DNA from: Chromobacterium violaceum ATCC 12472
GTDB taxonomy: Bacteria; Pseudomonadota; Gammaproteobacteria; Burkholderiales; Chromobacteriaceae
Direction of reading: 5' to 3'
Length of the DNA: 64,000 nt
Assembly: GCF_000007705.1 (NCBI RefSeq)
Contig: NC_005085.1
Span: forward strand, 2,241,752-2,305,751
In this document: piece after piece, positions 27,872 through 36,426 of the stretch
Layout: each line of letters begins with the position of its first letter
Numbering within the stretch: the stretch's first letter is position 1
The notes under the pieces: generated by a model
Database searches by the model: none
What the model was told of the DNA's origin: nothing
What the model saw: the letters and a program-made list of their open reading frames with translations, nothing else
Program-made: the position numbers and the translations under genes

Positions 27872-27986
27872 GGCAAGGCTGGAAAAATCCAGCGCAGCGG
27901 CTGAGGCAAGGCGCGCCGGCGCAGACAGTACATATGAGTACGGCCAGCCGGCGCAACGCAGCATCAGGGATTTTGCCGGCCTTGCC
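27872..27986. repeat. 115 bp dispersed palindromic element, copy A
   Basis: The ends form an inverted repeat, 27872-27890 with 27968-27986, matching at 17 of 19 bases. Inside are a GCGCCGGC/GCCGGCGC pair and a near-palindrome GTACATATGAGTAC. It fills the space between two operon genes and ends on the acyl-CoA dehydrogenase stop codon. Its reverse complement aligns by eye with the element at 35577-35684 (shared TGATGCTGCGT and CTCAGCCG blocks). Confidence 0.75.
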
Positions 27987-29146
27987 TAGCGCAGCGTTTC
28001 CAGCGCGCCGTCCTGCAGCATCTTGCGGCCGACTATCATCCGCATCACTTCGTTGGTGCCTTCCAGAATCTGGTGCACGCGCAGGTCGCGCACGTGGCGC
28101 TCCAGCGGGAAGTCCTGCAGATAGCCGTAGCCGCCGAACAACTGCAGCGCGTTGTTGGCGATATTGAAACTCAGATCGGTGGCCAGGCGCTTTGCCATCG
28201 CGCAATAGGCGGTGGCGTCGGCGCTGGCATTGTCCAGCTTCCAGGCGGCCAGGCGCACCATCTGGCGCGCGGCCACCAGCTCGGTCAGCATGTCGGCCAG
28301 GCGGAACTGCACGGTTTGCAATTCTGCCAGCGGGTGGCCGAATTGCTGGCGTTCCTGCACATAGCGCTGCGCGGCGTTCAGCGCGGCCTGGGCGGTGCCG
28401 ACGGCGCAGGTGGCGATATTGATGCGGCCGCCGTCCAGTCCCTTCATGGCGAAGGCGAATCCCTGGCCTTCCTCGCCCAGCCGGTTTGCCACCGGGATTT
28501 CGACGTTGTCGAAGGTGATGGCGCGGGTGGGCTGGCTGTTCCAACCCATTTTCTTTTCCTTCTTGCCGTAGCTGACGCCCGGCGCGTCGGCCGGCACCAC
28601 GAAGGCGGAGATGCCCTTGGGGCCGGGGCCGCCGGTGCGGGCCATCACCACCAGCACCTGGGTGCTGCCGGCGCCGGAGATGAACATCTTGCCGCCGTTC
28701 AGCACATAGACCTCGCCTTTCTTCTCGGCGCGAGTCTTCAGCGAGGCGGCGTCGGAGCCGGCGCCCGGCTCGGTCAGACAGTAGCTGCCCAAGACTTCGC
28801 CGGTCACCATTTTCGGCACCCATTGTTCAGCTAGTTGCTTGCTGCCGAAGCTGGCGATCATCCAGCTGACCATGTTGTGGATGGTCAGGTAGGCGGCGGT
28901 GGAGGTGCAACCGGCGGCCAGCTCCTCGAACACGATGGCGGAGTCCAGCCGCGACAGGCCCAGGCCGCCGTAAGCTTCCGGCGTGTACAGGCCCAGAAAG
29001 CCCATGTCGCCGCTCTTGCGGATCACGTCCAGCGGGAAGAGGGACTCGGCGTCCCATTCGGCCGCGTGCGGCGCCAGCTCATGCTCGGCGAAATCGCGGG
29101 CGCTTTGCTGGAAGGCGATCTGGTCTTCGTTCAGTTCGAAATTCAT
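27986..29146 (-). CDS. Acyl-CoA dehydrogenase, probably isobutyryl-CoA dehydrogenase
   Basis: A 386-residue FAD enzyme that introduces the alpha-beta double bond. YCLTEPGAGSDAASLKT, GGKMFISGAG and QQFGHPLAELQTVQFRLADM are standard signatures, and the C-terminal QILEGTNEVMRMIVGRKM carries the catalytic glutamate in the position used by short-chain branched acyl-CoA dehydrogenases. The operon setting with mmsA and mmsB points to isobutyryl-CoA. The last codon abuts the right end of repeat copy A. Confidence 0.9.
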   Translation of the reverse strand: MNFELNEDQIAFQQSARDFAEHELAPHAAEWDAESLFPLDVIRKSGDMGFLGLYTPEAYGGLGLSRLDSAIVFEELAAGCTSTAAYLTIHNMVSWMIASFGSKQLAEQWVPKMVTGEVLGSYCLTEPGAGSDAASLKTRAEKKGEVYVLNGGKMFISGAGSTQVLVVMARTGGPGPKGISAFVVPADAPGVSYGKKEKKMGWNSQPTRAITFDNVEIPVANRLGEEGQGFAFAMKGLDGGRINIATCAVGTAQAALNAAQRYVQERQQFGHPLAELQTVQFRLADMLTELVAARQMVRLAAWKLDNASADATAYCAMAKRLATDLSFNIANNALQLFGGYGYLQDFPLERHVRDLRVHQILEGTNEVMRMIVGRKMLQDGALETLR

Positions 29147-29173
29147 GTTCTGTGTTCCTATTGAGACGGAGCA

Positions 29174-29203
29174 GGCGGATCGCCCCGCTTAACGGGGCAT
29201 CCG
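29174..29203. repeat. Short palindromic hairpin (GGCGGAT...ATCCGCC type)
   Basis: GCGGATC + GCCCCG / CGGGGC + ATCCGC with a 5-base loop, in the 70-base gap between mmsA and the acyl-CoA dehydrogenase. The GTAGGGCGGAT...ATCCGCC pattern is seen as a dispersed intergenic repeat in many proteobacteria (recalled). Confidence 0.55.
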
Positions 29204-29216
29204 CCCTACGCGACAA

Positions 29217-30719
29217 TCAGCGCAGCGAGATGGTGGTGTGCACCTTGCCGCTGCTGGCCTCGTCGTCGAACCAGCGGCTGGTGACGGTCTTGGTCTGGGT
29301 GTAGAAGGCCACCACCTGCTTGCCGTAGGGGCCGAGGTCGCCCAGCTTGGACGCGCGGCTGCCGGTGAAGCTGAACAGCGGCACCGGCACCGGGATCGGC
29401 ACGTTGATGCCCACCTGGCCGACGTCGATCTCTTCCTGGAACTTGCGCGCCGCCGCGCCGCTCTGGGTGAACACCGCGGTGCCGTTGCCGTTGGGGTTTG
29501 CGTTGATGATCGCGATGGCTTCGTCCAGCGTGTCGGCGGCCATCAGGCACAGCACCGGGCCGAAGATTTCCTGGTGGTAGATCGCCATTTCGGGCTTGAC
29601 GCCGGAGAAGATGGTGGGGCCGACGAAGTTGCCGCTCTCGAAGCCGGCCACTTTCACGCCGCGGCCGTCCAGCTCCAGCTTGGCGCCTTCCTCGACGCCG
29701 CGGGCGATCAGGCTTTTGACGCGGTCCAGCGCGGCGCAGGAGATCACCGGGCCGAGGTCGGGGTTGTCCTTGCCGGGGCCCACTTTCAGCCCCTTGGCCT
29801 TGGCCACCAGTTCCGGAATCCACTGCTGGGCCTCGCCGACCAGCACCGCCACGCTGAGCGCCATGCAGCGCTGGCCGGCGGCGCCGAAGGCCGCGCCGGT
29901 CAGCTGGTTCAGCGCCTGCTCCTTGTTGGCGTCGGGCAGTACGATGGCGTGGTTCTTGGCGCCCATCATGCATTGGGCGCGCTTGCCGCTGAGGGTGGCG
30001 CGCTGGTAGACGTGGGTGCCCACCTTGGTGGAGCCGACGAAGGACACCGCTTTGATGTCGGGGTGGTCGCAGATGGCGTCGACGACCGATGCCGCGCCGT
30101 GAACCACGTTGAGCACGCCCTTGGGAATGCCGGCTTCCAGCGCCAGCTCGACCAGGCGCATCGTCACCATCGGGTCTTGCTCGGACGGCTTCAGCACGAA
30201 GGTGTTGCCGGTGGCGATTGCCATCGGGAACATCCACAGCGGGATCATCGCCGGGAAGTTGAACGGGGTGATGCCGGCGCACACGCCCAAGGGTTGCTGC
30301 ACGGTGTAGGTGTCCACGCCGCCGGCCACGTTTTCGGCGTATTCGCCCATCTGCAGCGTGCCGATGTTGGCGGCGTGCTCCACCACCTCCAGGCCGCGGA
30401 AGATGTCGCCTTCGGCATCGGCCAGGGTCTTGCCCTGTTCGGCGGTGAGGATGGCGGCCAGCTCCTTCATGTTTTCGCGGATCAACTGCTGGTATTTCAG
30501 GAAAATGCGGGCGCGGGTGCCGATCGGCGTTTTCTTCCAGGTCTTGAACGCTTCCTTGGCGGCGGCGACGGCGGCGTTCACCTCGTCGGCAGTGGCCAGC
30601 GGCACGCGCGCCAGCACTTCCTGGGTGGCCGGGTTGACGATGTCGCGCCATTCCGTGGTTTGGGACTCGACGAATTCGCCGCCTATCAACAGCTTGATGT
30701 TGGGTACCGACTGGCTCAT
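29217..30719 (-). CDS. mmsA: Methylmalonate-semialdehyde dehydrogenase (acylating)
   Basis: A 500-residue CoA-dependent aldehyde dehydrogenase converting methylmalonate semialdehyde to propionyl-CoA. [23 protein letters not shown] and the catalytic Cys285 in GQRCMALS are diagnostic of MmsA rather than other aldehyde dehydrogenases, as is the [17 protein letters not shown] region. Propionyl-CoA made here would feed the methylcitrate cycle genes (prpBC, acnD) at the left of the window. Confidence 0.95.
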   Translation of the reverse strand: MSQSVPNIKLLIGGEFVESQTTEWRDIVNPATQEVLARVPLATADEVNAAVAAAKEAFKTWKKTPIGTRARIFLKYQQLIRENMKELAAILTAEQGKTLADAEGDIFRGLEVVEHAANIGTLQMGEYAENVAGGVDTYTVQQPLGVCAGITPFNFPAMIPLWMFPMAIATGNTFVLKPSEQDPMVTMRLVELALEAGIPKGVLNVVHGAASVVDAICDHPDIKAVSFVGSTKVGTHVYQRATLSGKRAQCMMGAKNHAIVLPDANKEQALNQLTGAAFGAAGQRCMALSVAVLVGEAQQWIPELVAKAKGLKVGPGKDNPDLGPVISCAALDRVKSLIARGVEEGAKLELDGRGVKVAGFESGNFVGPTIFSGVKPEMAIYHQEIFGPVLCLMAADTLDEAIAIINANPNGNGTAVFTQSGAAARKFQEEIDVGQVGINVPIPVPVPLFSFTGSRASKLGDLGPYGKQVVAFYTQTKTVTSRWFDDEASSGKVHTTISLR

Positions 30720-30758
30720 GGCACTGCCTCCTCTAATTGTTCGGGCTGATGGCGCTGC

Positions 30759-31607
30759 TCAGTTGTAGCTGTAGAAGCCTTTGCCGCTCTTGCGGCCCAG
30801 ATGGCCGGCCTGCACCAGCTGCGCGAGCAGCGGGCAGGCGCGGTATTTGCTGTCGCGGAACTCGCGGTGCAGGATGTCCATGATGGACAGGCAGGTGTCC
30901 AGGCCGATCAGGTCGGCCAGGGCCAGCGGACCGATAGGGTGATTCATGCCCAGCTTCATCACGGTGTCGATGTCCTCGGCGGTGGCCAGGTTCTCGTACA
31001 GCGCGAAGGCGGCCTCGTTGATCATCGGCATCAGCACGCGGTTGGAGACGAAGCCGGCGCCGTCCTTCACCGTCACCGGGGTCTTGCCCAGCGCCTGCGT
31101 CAGGTGGAACACGGTGTGGTAGGCCTCGTCGCCGGTTTGCAGCGCGCGGATGATCTCCACCAGCTGCATCAGCGGCACCGGATTCATGAAGTGCATGCCC
31201 ACCACCCGTTCCGGGTGGCTGACCCAGCTGGCGATGCGGGTGAGGGAGATGGACGAGGTATTGGACGCCAGCACGCATTTCTCGCCGACGGCGGCGTCCA
31301 GTTCGCGGAAGATTTTTTCCTTGATCTCGGCGTTTTCGGTGGCGGCTTCCACCACCACGTCGCAGCCGGCCAGCTCGGCCAGTTTGGTGGTGGCGCGGAT
31401 GTGGGCGAGGATGCCGGGGATGTTGGCTTCGGCGATCAGCTCCTTCTTCGCCATCCGCTGCAGGCTGATGTTGATGTTGGCTGTGCCCTTGACCAGGGCC
31501 GCGTCGCTGACGTCGGCCAATACCACGTCGAAACCCTTCATCGCGAAGACCTGGGCGATGCCGTTGCCCATCGTGCCCGCGCCCACCACGCCGATTTTCT
31601 GGCTCAT
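30759..31607 (-). CDS. 3-hydroxybutyryl-CoA dehydrogenase
   Basis: A 282-residue NAD-dependent 3-hydroxyacyl-CoA dehydrogenase. The Rossmann motif GAGTMGNGIAQVFAMKG, the SNTSS and HFMNPVPLMQLVEII motifs with the catalytic His, and the C-terminal GRKSGKGFYSYN are present. It is the first gene of the leftward operon; its start has GGAGAAGCAG upstream. The LiuR-like operator lies 44 bases upstream. Confidence 0.93.
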   Translation of the reverse strand: MSQKIGVVGAGTMGNGIAQVFAMKGFDVVLADVSDAALVKGTANINISLQRMAKKELIAEANIPGILAHIRATTKLAELAGCDVVVEAATENAEIKEKIFRELDAAVGEKCVLASNTSSISLTRIASWVSHPERVVGMHFMNPVPLMQLVEIIRALQTGDEAYHTVFHLTQALGKTPVTVKDGAGFVSNRVLMPMINEAAFALYENLATAEDIDTVMKLGMNHPIGPLALADLIGLDTCLSIMDILHREFRDSKYRACPLLAQLVQAGHLGRKSGKGFYSYN

Positions 31608-31650
31608 CTGCTTCTCCTGGACTGTTTGCTCTACTTTCGATCACGATAAC

Positions 31651-31666
31651 TTGACGTTTACGTCAA
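31651..31666. promoter_or_regulatory. LiuR-type operator between the divergent operons
   Basis: TTGACGTTTACGTCAA is a near-perfect 16-base palindrome, extended by a further ACGTCAA-like half on the right. It matches the known LiuR/MerR site pattern (TTnACGTnnACGTnAA). It sits between hbd (minus) and the MerR gene (plus), where one site could control both directions. Confidence 0.8.
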
Positions 31667-31742
31667 CGTCAACAGACAATGAATGCAAAAGCACCCGACT
31701 GTGGCGCGCGTGGCCGCAGCGGGAAGATAAAGGGACAGACGC

Positions 31743-32150
31743 ATGGGCGAACAGGTTTTCAACATCACCGAACTCGCGCAGGAGTTCGACATCACCACCC
31801 GCGCCATCCGCTTTTACGAGGACCAGGGCCTGCTGGAGCCGGAGCGGGCGGGGCAGCGGCGCATCTACAACCGGCGCGACCGCGTGCGGCTGATGCTGAT
31901 CCTGCGCGGCAAGCGTATCGGCTTGTCCTTGCAGGAGATACGCGAGCTGTTCGCGCTGTACGACGCGGCGCACGACGACGCGCCGCAGCTGCAGGAATTC
32001 ATCCGCATCCTGGCGCGCAAGGAGCAGCAGCTTTTGGCGCAGATGGAAGACATCAAGGTGGTGCTGACCGAAATCGGCCAGTTGCGCGGCCAGTGCGAGA
32101 AATCGCTGGGCAAGCGCGCCAACGGCCACAACCAAGCAAAGGAGCTGTGA
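31743..32150 (+). CDS. liuR: MerR-family regulator of branched-chain catabolism (LiuR-like)
   Basis: A 135-residue MerR-type protein. FNITELAQEFDITTRAIRFYEDQGLL is the winged HTH; a dimerisation helix and glutamine-rich tail follow, without metal-binding cysteines. Position beside isobutyryl-CoA catabolic genes and the adjacent TTGACGTTTACGTCAA site match LiuR, a repressor of leucine/valine degradation in beta- and gammaproteobacteria. The stop overlaps the thiolase start by one base (TGATG). Confidence 0.85.
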   Translation: MGEQVFNITELAQEFDITTRAIRFYEDQGLLEPERAGQRRIYNRRDRVRLMLILRGKRIGLSLQEIRELFALYDAAHDDAPQLQEFIRILARKEQQLLAQMEDIKVVLTEIGQLRGQCEKSLGKRANGHNQAKEL

Positions 32151-33334
32151 TGCAACAACAGGAAATCGTGATCGTGGGCATGGCGCGCACCGCCATGGGC
32201 GGCTTCCAGGGCGCGCTGTCCGGTCTGACCGCCAGCCAGCTGGGCGCGGCCGCGATCCGCGCCGCGGTGGAGCGCGCAGGCGTCTCCGCCGGCGATGTGG
32301 ACGAAGTGATCATGGGCTGCGTGCTGCCGGCCGGCCAGGGCCAGGCCCCGGCGCGCCAGGCGGCCCTGGGCGGTGGCTTGCCGCAGTCCACGCCGTGCAC
32401 CACCATCAACAAGATGTGCGGCTCCGGCATGAAGGCGCTGATGATGGCGCATGACCAATTGCTGGCCGGCAACGGCGGCGTTGTGGTGGCCGGCGGCATG
32501 GAGAGCATGAGCAACGCGCCCTATCTGATGCCCAAGGCCCGCGGCGGCCTGCGCCTGGGTCATGGCGAAATCAAGGACCACATGTTCCTGGACGGCCTGG
32601 AGGATGCTTATCAGAAGGGCACGCTGATGGGGGTGTTCGCCGAGCAGTGCGCCGAGAAATACGGCTTCAGCCGCCAGGACCAGGATGAGTTCGCCATCGC
32701 CTCGCTGACCCGCGCCCAGCAGGCGATCAAGGGCGGCCAGTTCAAGGACGAGATCGCCGCTGTCACGGTGCCGGGCCGCGGCGGCGACACGGTGGTGGAC
32801 ACCGACGAGCAGCCGCTGAAGGCCAATCTGGACAAGATCCCGACCTTGAAGCCGGCATTCAAGAAGGACGGCACCGTGACCCCGGCCAACTCCAGCTCCA
32901 TCTCCGACGGCGGCGCCGCGCTGGTGTTGATGACGGCGGCCGAGGCGGCCAAACGCGGCCTGAAGCCCATCGCCCGCGTGGTCGGCCACAGCAGCTTCGC
33001 CCACGAGCCGGGCTGGTTCACCACCGCCCCGGTGCACGCCATTGAAAAGCTGCTGGCCAAGACCGGCTGGAGGGCCGGCGAGGTCGATCTGTACGAGATC
33101 AACGAAGCCTTCGCCGTGGTGACGATGGCGGCGATGCACGACCTGAAGCTGCCGCACGACAAGGTGAACGTGCATGGCGGCGCTTGCGCGCTGGGCCATC
33201 CGATCGGCGCGTCCGGCGCCCGCATCGTGATCTCGCTGCTGTCCGCGCTGAAACAGCGCGGCGGCAAGCGCGGCGTGGCCAGCCTGTGCATAGGCGGCGG
33301 CGAAGCCACCGCGCTGGCGGTCGAGCTGATCTAA
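32150..33334 (+). CDS. Acetyl-CoA C-acetyltransferase (thiolase)
   Basis: A 394-residue thiolase catalysing reversible acetoacetyl-CoA cleavage or formation. The acylated cysteine is Cys90 (NKMCGSGMKA), His in GGACALGHPIGASG and the second Cys in SLCIGGGEA. It is translationally coupled to liuR, so its expression should follow branched-chain acyl-CoA supply. A leaning towards the AtoB/PhaA class is by sequence style only. Confidence 0.93.
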   Translation: MQQQEIVIVGMARTAMGGFQGALSGLTASQLGAAAIRAAVERAGVSAGDVDEVIMGCVLPAGQGQAPARQAALGGGLPQSTPCTTINKMCGSGMKALMMAHDQLLAGNGGVVVAGGMESMSNAPYLMPKARGGLRLGHGEIKDHMFLDGLEDAYQKGTLMGVFAEQCAEKYGFSRQDQDEFAIASLTRAQQAIKGGQFKDEIAAVTVPGRGGDTVVDTDEQPLKANLDKIPTLKPAFKKDGTVTPANSSSISDGGAALVLMTAAEAAKRGLKPIARVVGHSSFAHEPGWFTTAPVHAIEKLLAKTGWRAGEVDLYEINEAFAVVTMAAMHDLKLPHDKVNVHGGACALGHPIGASGARIVISLLSALKQRGGKRGVASLCIGGGEATALAVELI

Positions 33335-33353
33335 GCGCTTGCCGCGCCGGCCG

Positions 33354-33382
33354 ACGAGCCGCAGGGCATTCCTGCGGCTCGT
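33354..33382 (+). terminator. Intrinsic terminator after the thiolase
   Basis: A 12-base stem (33354-33365 with 33371-33382), 5-base loop, followed by TTGTTTTG. It lies 19 bases past the thiolase stop. Confidence 0.85.
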
Positions 33383-33502
33383 TTGTTTTGTAACTTGCCT
33401 TGTCGTCGGCGATGGCGGATTTTGATAGAGTCGCACCATGCTGGCGCGCCGCCGCCGGCTGCTTTATCATCGCCCGCCTTTAGCACCGTAACGAAAGCCG
33501 TC

Positions 33503-35452
33503 ATGACCGACACCGTTGAAGCATTGCCGCCCGAGATCCAGCTCGACGACTACCTGGCCGCGCACAACGCCACCATCGTCACCACCGAGGGCAGCCATGC
33601 GGTGTCGGTGCATGGCGAGCTGGAGCTGGACGGCCACCGGATACCGTACCACCTGGTGCCGGACGAGGGCTTCCTCGGCAAGAGCGGCAAATGGCGCAAG
33701 CTGGATGCGGAGGCCCGGCTGGATCTGGTCAAGGAACGCTGGAACGAGGCCGCGCGGCAAAAGCTGGAAAGCCAGCTCGCCGCCTGCGCGCGCGAGGTGT
33801 TCGCGGTGGACGGCGTCGACCCGCTGCGCGCGCTCAGCGCCTTCATGGCCAAGTACGAACGCGCCAGGGTGCGCTGCACCATCGCGCTGGACCGGGTGGC
33901 CGCCGCGCGCAGCCGGCAAAGCGCCGACAAGGCTGCCGCCAAGACCCGCGACGCGGTCAACCTGTCGCGCTACCCGGAGTCCTTCGCCACCGCCTACGCG
34001 ATGCAGCGCCACTTCATCGCGGTGCTGGGGCCGACCAATTCCGGCAAGACCCACGCGGCGATGGAGCATCTGCAAAAGGCCAAGAGCGGCGTCTACCTGG
34101 CGCCGCTGCGCTTGCTGGCGCTGGAAAACTACACCCGGCTGCAACAGGCCGGCGTCGCCGTCAGCCTGATCACCGGCGAGCAGCGCAAGCTGCATCCGGA
34201 CGCCACCCACGTTGCCAGCACGGTGGAAATGCTGAATCCCGAGCGGCAGGTGGAAGTGGCGGTGATAGACGAGATTCAATTGCTGGACGACCCGGACCGC
34301 GGCGCGGCCTGGACCGCGGCCGTGTGCGGCGTGCCGGCGCAGACGATTTATCTCGTCGGCGCGCCGGAGTCGCGCGAGGCGATCGAGTCGCTGGTGGCGC
34401 GCGTCGGCGGCACGCTGGAAGTGCGCACGCTGGAGCGCAAGACCGCGCTGCAGATGGACAAGGCGCCGTTGCTGTCGCTGAAGAACCTGAAGCCGGGCGA
34501 TGTGCTGATCGCCTTCTCGCGGCGCGAGGTGCTGAACTGGCGCGACAAGGTGATCGAGCAGGGGCTGAGCGTGTCGGCCATCTACGGCAACTTGTCGCCG
34601 GAAGTGCGCCAGGCGCAGGCCGAGCGCTTCGTCGCCGGCGAAACCCAGGTGGTGGTGGCCACCGACGCCATTGGCATGGGGCTGAACACGCCGGCGCGGC
34701 GCATCATCTTCACCACCGCCAGCAAGTGGGACGGCTACGCCGAGGGCGTCATCGCCGCGCCGCTGGCCAAGCAGATCGCCGGCCGCGCCGGCCGCTTCGG
34801 CAAGCACGAGACCGGCTATGTCGCCGGTTTCGACGGCCTCACCCACAAGACCATAGGCGCGCTGCTCAGGCAGAAGCCCGAGGCGCTGCCGAACAACGGC
34901 TTTTTCGTCGCGCCCAGCCTCAAGTATCTGGAAGCGATTTCCCAGGCCACCGGCGAGATCAGGCTCAAGCAGTTGCTTAGCCTGTTCACCAAGCATATCA
35001 ATGTGCACGACGAGTTTTTCCTGCCGGCCAATCTGTCGGATCAGATGGAAAAGGCGGAGTGGCTGGACGCGCTGCCGCTGAGCCTGGCCGACCGCTACAC
35101 TTTCAGCCTGTGCCCGATTTCGACCAAGATCCCGATGCTGGAAAACGCGCTGCACGATTGGGCCGAGCAGCGCGCGCGCGGCAAGGCCGCTCCGCTGCTC
35201 AGGATGATGGGGACTGGCGGCCGCAACGAGCTGCAATACCTCGAGGACAGCTGCAAGTTGTACGCTGCCTATGCCTGGCTGGGCTACCGAATGCCGGAAA
35301 CCTTCCCCGACGGCGAAATGGCCCAGATGCTGATGCTGTCGACCTCGGAGCGCATAGACGGACTGCTGCAGGTGCAGAACGCCCAGAAGCGCAAGGGCAG
35401 GCGCGGGAGCGAACCGGCGCGCCGCGGGGCCGGCGGCGGGCGGCGGCGTTGA
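33503..35452 (+). CDS. Suv3-like superfamily 2 RNA helicase
   Basis: A 649-residue helicase. An N-terminal extension (about 1-165) precedes motif I GPTNSGKTH (176-184), motif II DEIQ (256-259) and motif VI QIAGRAGRFG. This DEIQ form plus the conserved GYVAGFDGL region and a C-terminal Suv3-type helical domain (SLSLADRYTFSLCPIS) mark the family of mitochondrial Suv3, which works with the degradosome. The tail is arginine-rich. Bacterial members are sporadic; a role in RNA turnover is inferred. Own transcription unit between two terminators. Confidence 0.85.
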   Translation: MTDTVEALPPEIQLDDYLAAHNATIVTTEGSHAVSVHGELELDGHRIPYHLVPDEGFLGKSGKWRKLDAEARLDLVKERWNEAARQKLESQLAACAREVFAVDGVDPLRALSAFMAKYERARVRCTIALDRVAAARSRQSADKAAAKTRDAVNLSRYPESFATAYAMQRHFIAVLGPTNSGKTHAAMEHLQKAKSGVYLAPLRLLALENYTRLQQAGVAVSLITGEQRKLHPDATHVASTVEMLNPERQVEVAVIDEIQLLDDPDRGAAWTAAVCGVPAQTIYLVGAPESREAIESLVARVGGTLEVRTLERKTALQMDKAPLLSLKNLKPGDVLIAFSRREVLNWRDKVIEQGLSVSAIYGNLSPEVRQAQAERFVAGETQVVVATDAIGMGLNTPARRIIFTTASKWDGYAEGVIAAPLAKQIAGRAGRFGKHETGYVAGFDGLTHKTIGALLRQKPEALPNNGFFVAPSLKYLEAISQATGEIRLKQLLSLFTKHINVHDEFFLPANLSDQMEKAEWLDALPLSLADRYTFSLCPISTKIPMLENALHDWAEQRARGKAAPLLRMMGTGGRNELQYLEDSCKLYAAYAWLGYRMPETFPDGEMAQMLMLSTSERIDGLLQVQNAQKRKGRRGSEPARRGAGGGRRR

Positions 35453-35542
35453 CGCGGATGACAAACCGGCGCGCCGCCGCGCGCATGTCGCGGCGGCCGT
35501 TCGACATGCTGGCAGCCAGTTTCTGTCGTCGCCAGCAATGAA

Positions 35543-35567
35543 AAGCCCCGCCGATTTGGCGGGGCTT
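35543..35567 (+). terminator. Intrinsic terminator after the Suv3-like helicase
   Basis: AAGCCCCGCC/GGCGGGGCTT (10-base stem, 5-base loop) followed by TGTCTTT, 90 bases past the stop. Confidence 0.8.
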
Positions 35568-35576
35568 GTCTTTGGG

Positions 35577-35684
35577 GCCGCTAACAAAAATCCTGATGCT
35601 GCGTGGCACCGACTTGCCATGTGGCTTGTGCTGTCCGTGGCGGCATGCCTTGTCTCAGCCGTGGAACGGAATTTTGTTAGCCGC
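35577..35684. repeat. 108 bp dispersed palindromic element, copy B (MITE-like)
   Basis: Terminal inverted repeats GCCGCTAACAAAAATCC (35577-35593) and its mate 35668-35684 match at 15 of 17 bases. The interior carries no ORF. By eye it aligns to the reverse complement of the 27872-27986 element: shared ATCCTGATGCTGCGT, GCACCGACTTGCC-like and GCCTTGTCTCAGCCG blocks. Confidence 0.75.
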
Positions 35685-35709
35685 TCTTATCCATTTTCCA
35701 GGCCCGTTG

Positions 35710-36354
35710 TCAGGCCGTGGTGGAGATATTGGTGCTGGACACGCTGGGCTGCAGCAACGACTGGTTGGCCTGGTACTGCGACACGGCGAGGCGGCCGCTG
35801 CCGTTGCGGCGCTGTTCCTGCTCCACCGCCTGAGTGTTCTGGGCGGCGGACGCGGTAGCGGTTTGCGCCGGGGTCGGCGGGGTGGCTTGGGCGGACTGCT
35901 GCTGTTGCGTTGCCGCTGCCGGTGCCCGGGCCGTCACATTGTTGGCGGCAGCCCTGTCATTTGAGGCCTGGTTCGCGTTGCCGTTCTTTGCCGGCGCGGC
36001 ATTGCCGTTGACGGCAGGCGATGCCGCTGCCGCGACTTCGGGCCGCGGGGCGGTGGCCAGCGCAGCCTTGTTTTCCGGAGCGGGAGGAGCCGCGGAGGCC
36101 GCTGCCGCCTGTTGCTGGTCTGTCGCCTGTCGAGCGGCTTGCCGGGTCTGGCTGCTGTTCAGTTGCTGCTGCAACTGCTGCTCGACCCGGGCCGCGTCCG
36201 GATTTTGCCGGACGGCGATCTGGGTCTGGGGCTCGCTGGCAGCTTTCTGGACGGCGGCCTGGCCGTTTTCCAGCGAAGTCTGCACCTGCCGGGTGTTTTG
36301 CCCGGCATAGAGCGTTTGCGCGGCGGGGTAGCCTACGCTCGCGATATTTGCCAT
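35710..36354 (-). CDS. Alanine/glutamine-rich low-complexity hypothetical protein
   Basis: A 214-residue protein with no signal peptide or membrane segment. After MANIASVGYPAAQT it is dominated by Ala, Gln, Asn, Pro and Thr runs, with a C-terminal SQYQANQSLLQPSVSSTNIS. The composition suggests an intrinsically disordered protein, and the end resembles small flagellar or surface-associated proteins, but I do not recognise a family. It precedes MITE-like copy B and follows the TetR gene by 72 bases. Confidence 0.5.
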   Translation of the reverse strand: MANIASVGYPAAQTLYAGQNTRQVQTSLENGQAAVQKAASEPQTQIAVRQNPDAARVEQQLQQQLNSSQTRQAARQATDQQQAAAASAAPPAPENKAALATAPRPEVAAAASPAVNGNAAPAKNGNANQASNDRAAANNVTARAPAAATQQQQSAQATPPTPAQTATASAAQNTQAVEQEQRRNGSGRLAVSQYQANQSLLQPSVSSTNISTTA

Positions 36355-36426
36355 GGCTAGGGTCCCAATGTTCCTATATCGCTGATATTAGAACATTTTT
36401 CCCCTTTTGATAAGGTTTTTTCCTGT

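Noticed and set aside
33467-35620. A 717-codon minus-strand frame opposite the Suv3-like helicase
   Set aside because: Antisense shadow; the plus-strand helicase has full motif order.
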